Positions 1 to 5,119 of a stretch of 5,119 bases of DNA are shown piece after piece; the first letter of the stretch is position 1; each line of letters begins with the position of its first letter. This DNA comes from Pseudomonadota bacterium (GTDB taxonomy: Bacteria; Pseudomonadota; Alphaproteobacteria; Rhizobiales; Xanthobacteraceae). The stretch is from NCBI GenBank assembly GCA_023431725.1, contig JAEYVN010000222.1, forward strand, positions 1-5,119. Reading direction: 5' to 3'. The position numbers and the translations under genes are program-made. The notes under the pieces are model-generated. The model was not told the DNA's origin, did not search any database, and worked only from the letters and a program-made list of their open reading frames with translations.

Positions 1-192
1 CGGCTGACGGCGGAGCGCATCGAAGCGGCCAACTCGAAGGCGCTGATCTATCACCCGATGCCGCGGCTCGATGAAATCGACCCGTCATGCGATGATTTGC
101 CGAACGCCATGTATTTCGAGCAGGTGCGTCTCTCGAAGTTCATGCGCATGGCGGTGCTCGGCGAATTGCTCTCGATCGGCAATTACACCTGA
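1..192 (+). CDS. Aspartate/ornithine carbamoyltransferase family protein, C-terminal end (partial)
   Basis: Frame 1 is open from the window edge to a TGA at 190-192 and gives the last 63 residues of a protein whose start lies outside. It contains HPMPRLDEID at about residues 18-27 of the fragment, then NAMYFEQ and an FMRMAVLGELL helix. This matches the carbamoyltransferase C-terminal pattern HPLPR-x-DEI ... P-x-A-x-YF-x-Q ... RMALL, in which the HPLPR loop binds carbamoyl phosphate and the aspartate side chain. The family transfers a carbamoyl group to aspartate (pyrimidine synthesis) or ornithine in the cytoplasm. The DEI and YF-x-Q spacing fits aspartate carbamoyltransferase best. Met replaces the usual Leu in HPLPR, and the DPSCDD stretch is unusual, so a specialised paralogue is possible. 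The substrate cannot be settled from this fragment. It converges on the GGDEF-EAL gene. Confidence 0.75.
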   Translation, partial: RLTAERIEAANSKALIYHPMPRLDEIDPSCDDLPNAMYFEQVRLSKFMRMAVLGELLSIGNYT

Positions 193-223
193 GAGCGGCG
201 TCAGCGCCCGCCGATGGCCGCTC
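193..223. terminator. Possible hairpin at a convergent gene junction
   Basis: GAGCGGC at 193-199 is perfectly complementary to GCCGCTC at 217-223, with a 17-nt loop. The stem begins just after the carbamoyltransferase stop codon and includes the last codons of the opposing GGDEF-EAL gene. A shared transcript end would be sensible for two convergent genes 8 bp apart. No T-tract follows on either strand and the loop is long, so this is not a typical intrinsic terminator and may be chance in GC-rich DNA. Confidence 0.2.
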
Positions 224-2228
224 GCAAGGCGTCCGTGTCGATCGTCACAACGCGGCCCGATCGTTCCAGCGACCAGCTCGGAATGATCGGCTTGCTGATC
301 ACGCGCCGCAACCGCGCAACGCGCAACGGCCGGCTGAAAAGATAGCCCTGGATCGCGTTGATGCCGAGACTGCGCATGTGTTCGAGCTGAACCGACTTTT
401 CGACGCCTTCGGCCACCAGTTCGATCTGCAGATCGCGCGCCGTCTGCGCAATGCCTTTGAGGATTGCGGCCGTGCGCGCGGACAGCTCGACATTCTGCGT
501 GAACTTCCGGTCGATCTTGACCTTTGAGAACGGGAAATCGTTCAGATAGGCCAGCGACGCAAAGCCGGTTCCGAAGTCATCCAGCGAGATGCCGATCCCA
601 GCCTCGCGAAGCTCTTCGAGGACCGCCAGGGTCTGCTCGGTATCCTCGATCAGCACGGTTTCGGTGATTTCCAGTTCCAGCCGTCGTGGCGCAAGCCCGC
701 TCCGCCGCAACGTATCCATGACGATCTCGACGATGTCGCGTCCCTGCTTGAATTGCAGGGGCGACAGGTTGACCGCGACATTGATCTCCGGCGACCATTG
801 GGTCGCCTCGAGGCAGGCATTGTACAGCACCCAGCTGCCGATGCGGGAAATCAGACCGGTGCCCTCGGCGATCGGAATGAAGACCGAGGGCGGAATCTCG
901 CCGAGCGTTGGATGCTGCCAGCGCAACAGCGCTTCGCAGCAGATGGTCCGCCCCGAGCGCGGATCCACAATCGGCTGATAGCGGAGCTCGAGTTCGTTGT
1001 TGCTCAGCGCCGTCTGCAGATCCTTCTCCAGCAGGACGCGCTTTTCGTATTCCTGAGACAGGAGCGGGCTATAGGCGACGACCTGACCGCGCCCGAGCCG
1101 CTTCGCCTCATAGAGCGCCAGATCGGCATGGCGCAGCAGCAGGTCGACCGAATGGCCATCGCGCGGCGCGATTGCATAGCCGATGCTGGCCCCGCACAGG
1201 ATATTCGACATGTTGATCTTGAACGGACGATTGAGGCTTTTCAGCACGTCGCCGGCAATGCGCTCTGCCTGATCGATATCCACATTGGTCAGCATCACGA
1301 GAAATTCGTCGCCGCCGATGCGCGACACTTCACTCGGCACCGAAATCGCCGCCTTGATGCGATGGGCGGCATCGAACAGAATGGCATCGCCGGCGGGATG
1401 GCCGAGGGTGTCATTGATGTCCTTGAAGCGATCGAGGTCGATGGTAATCAGGACAATATTGTCGCGCCGCTGCAGCGCGCTGGAAATCTTGTCGCTCAGG
1501 ATCTTCAGGAAGTAGTCGCGACTCCACATGCCGGTCAGCGCATCCTGCTGGGCAACGCGCTCCACCTGCTTGTAGGCATAGTGACGCGCAACGATGTTCT
1601 CGAACACCGTCCGGCTGATCAGAATGGTACTCATGTAGAGCGTGGCGATGAAGATCGCCAAAGTGGTGTGGACGACATCCAGATGCAGCAGCAGCGCAAT
1701 ACAGAACGGCACGCATGTCAGGCTGATCTGGCCGATCGTGATAATGGGCCGGCTCGCATTGCGTGACGAGATGCCGGCGATATAGCCCATCACACAGCAA
1801 TTGATCAGATTCTCGACGTCCTGCGCCGGATGCATGATCGTGGTATAGGCGCCGATTGCGCCCACGAGCGCCGAAAAGGACCAGGCGCCGATCAGCGCCA
1901 CGAACTCCCAGCGCCGGGCGGCAACCCTTGTCTTAACCTTTTCGCCCTGCAGGGCATAAAGATAACTGGCCCCGCTGCGCCAGACGCCGATCAACGCGAA
2001 GGCAATCACGAAGAAAGTGTAAAAGGCGTCGCCGCTGAGAGATTGAGCGATGATGGTGACGCCGATGGCGGCCAGAGTTGCAGCAAGGATCGACTTCGGC
2101 GTGCTGTAGAGCGCACCGACCAGTTCAGAATAAATCGTTTGATCGAGTAGTTGGGCCTGGAGGCGATTGCTTGCTTCCATTTCGGCCGATCTGAGCCTGG
2201 TCATCAACGCCGGTACGTGATTATTCAC
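201..2228 (-). CDS. Membrane-anchored GGDEF-EAL protein (diguanylate cyclase/c-di-GMP phosphodiesterase)
   Basis: This 675-residue protein should synthesise and/or degrade cyclic di-GMP at the inner membrane. Residues 1-45 are polar. Residues 46-206 hold about five or six hydrophobic segments (near 47-64, 69-90, 107-130, 142-153, 160-182 and 186-205) that form a MASE-like sensor I cannot assign to a named family. The GGDEF domain begins at about 228 (DALTG) and has IDLDRFKDIND (metal Asp264, guanine-contact Asn272) and GGDEF at 305-309. The RxxD inhibitory site is absent. The EAL domain (about 405-640) has EAL at 432-434, Asn487, Glu523, DDFGTG at 550-555, Lys571/Asp573, AEGVE at 606-610 and QGYLFSRP at 627-634. 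All key phosphodiesterase residues are therefore present and both activities are possible. The first start is GTG, but the only Shine-Dalgarno-like AGGAG (2228-2232) overlaps it. ATG at codon 9 (2204) is an alternative. Confidence 0.95.
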   Translation of the reverse strand: MNNHVPALMTRLRSAEMEASNRLQAQLLDQTIYSELVGALYSTPKSILAATLAAIGVTIIAQSLSGDAFYTFFVIAFALIGVWRSGASYLYALQGEKVKTRVAARRWEFVALIGAWSFSALVGAIGAYTTIMHPAQDVENLINCCVMGYIAGISSRNASRPIITIGQISLTCVPFCIALLLHLDVVHTTLAIFIATLYMSTILISRTVFENIVARHYAYKQVERVAQQDALTGMWSRDYFLKILSDKISSALQRRDNIVLITIDLDRFKDINDTLGHPAGDAILFDAAHRIKAAISVPSEVSRIGGDEFLVMLTNVDIDQAERIAGDVLKSLNRPFKINMSNILCGASIGYAIAPRDGHSVDLLLRHADLALYEAKRLGRGQVVAYSPLLSQEYEKRVLLEKDLQTALSNNELELRYQPIVDPRSGRTICCEALLRWQHPTLGEIPPSVFIPIAEGTGLISRIGSWVLYNACLEATQWSPEINVAVNLSPLQFKQGRDIVEIVMDTLRRSGLAPRRLELEITETVLIEDTEQTLAVLEELREAGIGISLDDFGTGFASLAYLNDFPFSKVKIDRKFTQNVELSARTAAILKGIAQTARDLQIELVAEGVEKSVQLEHMRSLGINAIQGYLFSRPLRVARLRRVISKPIIPSWSLERSGRVVTIDTDALRAAIGGR

Positions 2229-2232
2229 TCCT
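2228..2232 (-). promoter_or_regulatory. AGGAG overlapping the GTG start of the GGDEF-EAL gene
   Basis: On the minus strand AGGAG runs directly into the GTG start, sharing its first G and leaving no spacer. A ribosome binding site normally lies 5-10 nt before the start, and no ATG, GTG or TTG occurs at that distance downstream. The next in-frame candidates are TTG at codon 8 and ATG at codon 9 (2204), about 20 nt away. Either the match is accidental or initiation here is unusual, so the true start is unresolved. The choice does not affect any recognised domain. Confidence 0.35.
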
Positions 2233-2323
2233 AGTGCGAGACGATAGTCAGTATTTCTTAAAGAACGGTCCGATACTCGCGCTCAAAAGTAGTTACTTCA
2301 GCTTCAGGCAAGTGAATCACTAT

Positions 2324-3637
2324 TTAACGGAAACCAGCCCTGCGGGCCGCCAGCATCGCCCCAAGACTGACGATGCCTGCAAATGTCAGGTAAAAGCTCG
2401 GCGCGACATTGCTGCCGGTGAGTTGGATTAACCAGGTGTTAATGAATGGGGCAAAGCCGCCAAACAACGCAACACCAAACGCGTAGCTGATCGACAGGCC
2501 GGTTGTTCGCAGCCGCGTCGGGAAGAGATCCGACATGAAGGCCGGCAAGGAGCCCATATAGCCAGCCATCAGTATGCCCATCAGCCCCTGAACAATGATC
2601 AACGTCTGCAGCGTCGGCACCGAGGCCAGCCAGAGAAAGAGCGGATAGGCACCGATGGTCAGCAGGATTGCGCAGACGGTCGCAACCGGTGTCCGGCCAA
2701 TCCGGTCCGACCACGCCCCAAAGATCGGAAGCAGCACGAGCTGGATGGCGCCGGTAATCAGCGTGGCCAGAAAGCTGCCCGAAGCCGGCAGACCGAGTTG
2801 CCGCGTCGCATAGATCGGCATGAACAGGATCGTGTACATGGCGACGGTGCACAGGATGACCGCACCGAGCGCAATCGCGAGCATCGTCTTCCGGTCAATC
2901 ATCATTTCGCGCAGCGGCGACTGGCTGATCTTGGTCGTTTTGAATTCTTTGGTCTCGTCGAGATGGCGCCGGATATAAAAGCCGACGGGTCCGATAAGCA
3001 GACCGGCAATGAAGGGAATGCGCCAGCCCCAATCCTGGAGTTGCTCCTGAGTCAGCCAGGCGGTGATGGCGGCGCCAAATCCGGTTGCCAGAATGGTGGT
3101 GACGGCCTGGCTGGCAAACTGCCAGCTCGAATAAAATCCGCGACGCGCCGGATTCTGTTCGGCGAGGAAAGCCGTTGCGCTGCCGAACTCGCCGCCGGCC
3201 GAGAAGCCCTGGATGAGCCGACCCAGAACCACCAGGAAGGTCGCGAAAATGCCGATCGACGCATAGGTCGGCGCAAAGGCGATGATCGCCGTGCCCAGCA
3301 TCATGGCCAGCATAGTGAGTACCAGCGCGGCCTTGCGACCATAGCGATCGGCGAAGCTGCCAAGCACAATGGCGCCGAGCGGGCGCATGAAGAATGTGAC
3401 GCCGAATGTCGCCAGCGCGAGAAGCAACGAGACGGTTTCATTGCCGACCGGGAAGAACAGCTTGGCGATCGTCGCAGCAAAGAAGCCGTAGATGACGAAG
3501 TCAAACCACTCGAGCGCATTGCCGATCGAAGCGGCCACGATCGCGCGCCAATGCGGCCTGCCCTCCGACTTCATCGCGACAGCAGGTGCAGTCATCGCCA
3601 TATCTCGCACAATGGCCCCCTGTCCGTTGCCGACCAT
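2324..3637 (-). CDS. MFS transporter, metabolite:H+ symporter (MHS) family
   Basis: This 437-residue inner-membrane protein should import a small solute with protons. It has about 12 hydrophobic segments. MHS-type hallmarks are GNALEWFDFVIYGF in helix 1 (39-52), the loop 2-3 motif DRYGRK (97-102), GRLIQGFSAGGEFGSA (139-154) followed by FLAEQNPARRGFYSSWQFASQ, and the second-half repeat DRIGRT (311-316). Relatives include ProP (proline/betaine), KgtP (2-oxoglutarate) and ShiA (shikimate). The substrate cannot be read from sequence. The length is normal for the family. The coordinates give the longest frame, but its first ATG has no ribosome binding site. GTG at codon 10 follows a GGGGG run, and ATG at codon 15 (3595) sits 8 nt after GAG; both are plausible true starts and leave a short cytoplasmic N-terminus. 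It lies 95 bp upstream of the co-directional GGDEF-EAL gene, so cotranscription is possible but not shown. Confidence 0.93.
   Translation of the reverse strand: MVGNGQGAIVRDMAMTAPAVAMKSEGRPHWRAIVAASIGNALEWFDFVIYGFFAATIAKLFFPVGNETVSLLLALATFGVTFFMRPLGAIVLGSFADRYGRKAALVLTMLAMMLGTAIIAFAPTYASIGIFATFLVVLGRLIQGFSAGGEFGSATAFLAEQNPARRGFYSSWQFASQAVTTILATGFGAAITAWLTQEQLQDWGWRIPFIAGLLIGPVGFYIRRHLDETKEFKTTKISQSPLREMMIDRKTMLAIALGAVILCTVAMYTILFMPIYATRQLGLPASGSFLATLITGAIQLVLLPIFGAWSDRIGRTPVATVCAILLTIGAYPLFLWLASVPTLQTLIIVQGLMGILMAGYMGSLPAFMSDLFPTRLRTTGLSISYAFGVALFGGFAPFINTWLIQLTGSNVAPSFYLTFAGIVSLGAMLAARRAGFR
2428..2442. promoter_or_regulatory. Perfect TTAA-N7-TTAA (CtrA-type box) inside the transporter gene
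   Basis: TTAA at 2428-2431 and TTAA at 2439-2442 are separated by exactly seven bases, the consensus for binding by CtrA, the alphaproteobacterial cell-cycle/motility regulator. The site overlaps codons for INTWLIQ near the 3' end of the transporter. It lies 200 bp upstream of the GGDEF-EAL GTG, where an internal promoter for that gene could sit. Its position inside coding sequence makes a chance match quite possible. Confidence 0.35.
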
Positions 3638-3934
3638 CGGCCGAAGCGATGACGGTCTTGCGCGAATGCAAGAAGGAGTTCGTTTTTCAATCTGTAGTTG
3701 TGCTGGTTGGCAGCTGACAGGTCCGAGGGGAAGTCCTTCAACAGAACGGTCCAGGGACGCTTCACCGTGTGTCAGTCCGCGTTAAAACATTTTTCATACT
3801 GGTTGCGGAAAGCTTAAAGGCTCTCAGCGCAATGGATTAAAGTACGCACAGGCGCGCTAATATTTGCTTACCGATGGCGGAGTGGCACGCGGGCTCAGCG
3901 CAGGCGGGTTTTCGTCTCCGGCGATGCGACGCCG

Positions 3935-3949
3935 TTAACGAAGCGTTAT
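3935..3949 (+). promoter_or_regulatory. CtrA-type box, one mismatch (TTAA-N7-TTAT)
   Basis: TTAA (3935-3938), seven bases, then TTAT (3946-3949) is one base short of the CtrA consensus. It starts 17 bp before the perfect box at 3952, leaving a 2-bp gap between them. A single one-mismatch copy would mean little, but the close tandem placement before a signalling gene makes cooperative binding plausible. Confidence 0.45.
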
Positions 3950-3951
3950 CC

Positions 3952-3966
3952 TTAATCGCCGATTAA
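3952..3966 (+). promoter_or_regulatory. CtrA-type box, perfect (TTAA-N7-TTAA)
   Basis: Both TTAA half-sites (3952-3955 and 3963-3966) are present with the exact seven-base spacer of the CtrA consensus. The box ends 61 bp before the response-regulator ATG. That suits a site over the -35 region with transcription starting near 3990. CtrA commonly controls chemotaxis, flagellar and cell-cycle genes in this class, which fits the receiver-domain gene downstream. Binding itself is inferred. Confidence 0.55.
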
Positions 3967-3989
3967 TGACGCTGTTATTGACCTCCCCG

Positions 3990-4007
3990 CGCGCCGCTTC
4001 CGGCGCG
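3990..4007 (+). other. GC-rich hairpin in the response-regulator leader
   Basis: CGCGCCG (3990-3996) and CGGCGCG (4001-4007) form a perfect 7-bp all-GC stem around a CTTC tetraloop, ending 20 nt before the ATG. The right arm is part of a 9-bp sequence, CGGCGCGAC, present twice (4001-4009 and 4014-4022). The left arm could therefore pair instead with the second copy, which reaches into the weak ACGAG ribosome binding region. No in-frame start lies between the upstream TAA (3953-3955) and the ATG except a rare-type ATT, so this is leader and not coding sequence. A regulatory role is speculative. Confidence 0.4.
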
Positions 4008-4027
4008 ACTCCCCGGCGCGACGAGCC

Positions 4028-4618
4028 ATGAAAAACGCCACCGTCAATCTTCGCGATTTGACCATCCTCATCGCCGATGCGGGCTCGTATTCGCGACGTA
4101 TCGTGTACGGCATGTTGCGTGGCTTCGGTGCCAACAGAATTCTGGAAGTCGGCGATGCCGGCGGTGTCCTTGCCGCGTTGACGCATCAGAAAATCGACAT
4201 TCTGATTTGCGATGCCAAGCTGCCGCCGCACGACGGGCTCGCCGTGACCTACGCGATCCGGCGCAATTCGGATAACGAAAATCGAACGCTGCCGATCCTG
4301 CTGATGACGAGCGATGCGCAGCAGGGAACCGTCAAGAAGGCGCGCGACGTCGGCGTCAGCATGGTGGTCACCAAACCAATGTCGCCCACCACGCTCTATG
4401 ACCGCCTCGCCTGGGTCGCCTACGACCGCCGTCAGTTCATCGACTGCCCGACCTATTTCGGGCCGGACCGCCGCTTCAAGATCGAAGGCTATCCGACCGG
4501 TATCGGCCGCAGAGCCAGCGACAAGACGATCGAGATCAGCGAGATGACTGAGCCCAATCTTGATCAGGATGACATCGACAGCCTGTTCATGGCCGCACGG
4601 GCGGGACAATCCGAATGA
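4028..4618 (+). CDS. CheY-like single-domain response regulator with GPDRRF motif and FliM-like tail
   Basis: The 196-residue protein has one receiver domain (about 10-130) and no DNA-binding or enzymatic output domain, so it probably signals by protein contact in the cytoplasm. The receiver signature is present: Asp17 in LIADAGS, phosphoacceptor Asp62 in ICDAKLP, Thr94 in LLMTSDA and Lys116 in VTKPMSP. Ala16 occupies the place of the first acidic residue of the usual DD/ED pair. After the domain comes YFGPDRRF (143-150), a motif I recall from a group of alphaproteobacterial receiver proteins, then a basic GIGRRAS segment. The acidic tail includes LDQDDIDSLF (178-187), similar to the CheY-binding N-terminus of FliM (LSQ-x-EIDALL). 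ATG 4028 is the earliest possible start, with a weak ACGAG upstream. The stop overlaps the next start as ATGA, implying coupled translation. CtrA-type boxes lie upstream. Confidence 0.9.
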   Translation: MKNATVNLRDLTILIADAGSYSRRIVYGMLRGFGANRILEVGDAGGVLAALTHQKIDILICDAKLPPHDGLAVTYAIRRNSDNENRTLPILLMTSDAQQGTVKKARDVGVSMVVTKPMSPTTLYDRLAWVAYDRRQFIDCPTYFGPDRRFKIEGYPTGIGRRASDKTIEISEMTEPNLDQDDIDSLFMAARAGQSE

Positions 4619-5119
4619 CTGACAAGCCCGCTATCAATCCCGATCCGAACGTTCGCATTTTTGATGTCGACACGCGCTTTCAGCAGATGGCGCGCAGGCC
4701 GGGTGGCGTCCCGAAGGAAGTCGCCATCCAGCAAGCCGATTCGCAGATCGATACGTTCCGGGAAGAATTTGTCGATTGGGTCGAGAAGGAGGTGCAGGAT
4801 CTGTCCGCAGCCTTCAAGGCGATGGACCACAACGGCGATGCCGTCCCGCAGCTTGATAACATCAATCTTCGCTGCCGCCAGTTGCGCGACACCGGCACGA
4901 CCATGGGACTCGAGCTGATCACCTTCGTTGCCGATAACCTTTGCAAGATCCTTGACGCCGTCAAGGACGGTGCGCCTTACGATGCCGACGTGCTCGCATG
5001 TCACATCGACGCTCTGCTTCTCGCTCAGCAGAAGAACTATCGTAATCTGCGGCCGGATCAGGTGGTCGAGATGACAAATGGTCTGCAGAAGATTCTGGAT
5101 CGCGCAACGAAAAGCGCCG
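4615..5119 (+). CDS. HPt-like helical protein with degenerate phosphotransfer site (partial, runs off window)
   Basis: The frame opens at the ATG overlapping the response-regulator stop by 4 bp and stays open for 168 codons to the window edge, so the C-terminus is missing. The first 40 residues are polar and probably flexible; the rest is predominantly helical with no signal peptide or membrane segment. Residues 85-110 (LRCRQLRDTGTTMGLELIT and the following VADNLC) resemble the alphaproteobacterial HPt-like pattern HDLRGQGGTFGYPLIT ... L. In that alignment the phosphoacceptor His falls on Arg88 and the conserved Gly on Asp92. HIDALLLAQQKN (130-141) resembles the later AHVDAL block of the same proteins. 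I recall these patterns from memory and did not search them. The coupling to the receiver gene suggests a partner role, perhaps binding it without transferring phosphate. An unrelated helical-bundle protein is the alternative. Confidence 0.7.
   Translation, partial: MTDKPAINPDPNVRIFDVDTRFQQMARRPGGVPKEVAIQQADSQIDTFREEFVDWVEKEVQDLSAAFKAMDHNGDAVPQLDNINLRCRQLRDTGTTMGLELITFVADNLCKILDAVKDGAPYDADVLACHIDALLLAQQKNYRNLRPDQVVEMTNGLQKILDRATKSA

Larger units (their letters stand above)
3638..4027. other. Divergent intergenic region between transporter and response-regulator genes
   Basis: These 390 bp separate two divergent genes and must hold both promoters. The part nearest the transporter (3638-3780) shows no convincing -35/-10 pair or operator. 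The middle (3781-3880) is relatively AT-rich and includes a one-mismatch CtrA-type sequence at 3782-3796. The right part (3935-4022) holds the paired CtrA-type boxes and a GC-rich hairpin. An ATG at 3666 opens a 39-codon frame on the plus strand, but it has no ribosome binding site and no recognisable product, so it is not called. Confidence 0.7.

Noticed and set aside
753..1766. Long plus-strand open frame (337 codons) antisense to the GGDEF-EAL gene
   Set aside because: It shows no recognisable domain and lies wholly opposite a gene with clear catalytic motifs; this is a typical GC-rich antisense shadow.
2255..2265. Palindrome TTCTT-A-AAGAA between the transporter and GGDEF-EAL genes
   Set aside because: It is short, AT-rich and has no meaningful loop or T-tract; it is too weak to call an operator or terminator.
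2313..2327. One-mismatch CtrA-type sequence overlapping the transporter stop codon
   Set aside because: One-mismatch matches are expected by chance in a window of this size, and this one is not paired with a perfect box nearby.
2798..3652. Plus-strand open frame of 284 codons opposite the transporter
   Set aside because: The translation is a highly charged, low-complexity product typical of the antisense of a membrane protein; the MHS transporter is the real gene.
3666..3785. Possible 39-codon small gene on the plus strand in the intergenic region
   Set aside because: It has no ribosome binding site before its ATG and a Ser/Arg/Pro/Cys-rich product without features; it is the tail of a frame antisense to the transporter start.
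3882..3899. Possible sigma-54 promoter starting at TGGCAC
   Set aside because: The -24-like TGGCAC is present, but no TTGC-type -12 element follows at the required spacing.
3935..4609. Minus-strand open frame of 224 codons opposite the response regulator
   Set aside because: It mirrors the receiver gene, whose Asp62/Thr94/Lys116 signature is clear, and its product has no recognisable features.
4564..5004. Minus-strand open frame of 146 codons opposite the HPt-like gene
   Set aside because: The plus-strand frame is open to the window end, starts with an ATGA overlap in an operon and has HPt-like blocks; the minus-strand frame has no support.

Overview
The window looks like a chromosomal segment of an alphaproteobacterium, most likely of the Bradyrhizobium/Rhodopseudomonas/Afipia group. 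The reasons are the GC-rich coding sequence, the style of the c-di-GMP and response-regulator proteins, and TTAA-N7-TTAA motifs that match the alphaproteobacterial CtrA box. The genus is an inference. No RNA gene, insertion sequence, CRISPR array or phage signature was seen.

Layout. (1) 1-192, plus strand: the last 63 codons of an aspartate/ornithine carbamoyltransferase-family enzyme, probably PyrB-like. It ends 8 bp from a convergent gene. (2) 201-2228, minus strand: a 675-residue membrane-anchored GGDEF-EAL protein whose catalytic motifs are intact in both domains. (3) 2324-3637, minus strand: an MFS transporter of the metabolite:H+ symporter (MHS) type, 95 bp upstream of the GGDEF-EAL gene. 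(4) 3638-4027: a 390-bp divergent intergenic region. Its right half carries a perfect CtrA-type box next to a one-mismatch copy, then a GC-rich hairpin just before the next start codon. (5) 4028-4618, plus strand: a stand-alone receiver-domain response regulator with no DNA-binding domain, a GPDRRF motif and a FliM-like C-terminal tail. (6) 4615 to the window end, plus strand: a helical protein that overlaps the regulator by 4 bp (ATGA). It resembles alphaproteobacterial HPt-like proteins, but the usual phosphoacceptor histidine position appears to hold arginine. It runs off the window.

How they may work together. The receiver protein and the HPt-like protein form a translationally coupled pair behind putative CtrA boxes. 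This suggests a phosphorelay or chemotaxis-type module within the CtrA (cell cycle/motility) regulon. The GGDEF-EAL protein would change c-di-GMP, which also acts on motility and the cell cycle. A further perfect CtrA-type motif lies inside the transporter gene, 200 bp before the GGDEF-EAL start. The transporter and the carbamoyltransferase show no clear link to this signalling. The most promising signal is the receiver/pseudo-HPt pair, with its FliM-like tail and CtrA-box promoter; every functional link here is inference from sequence.
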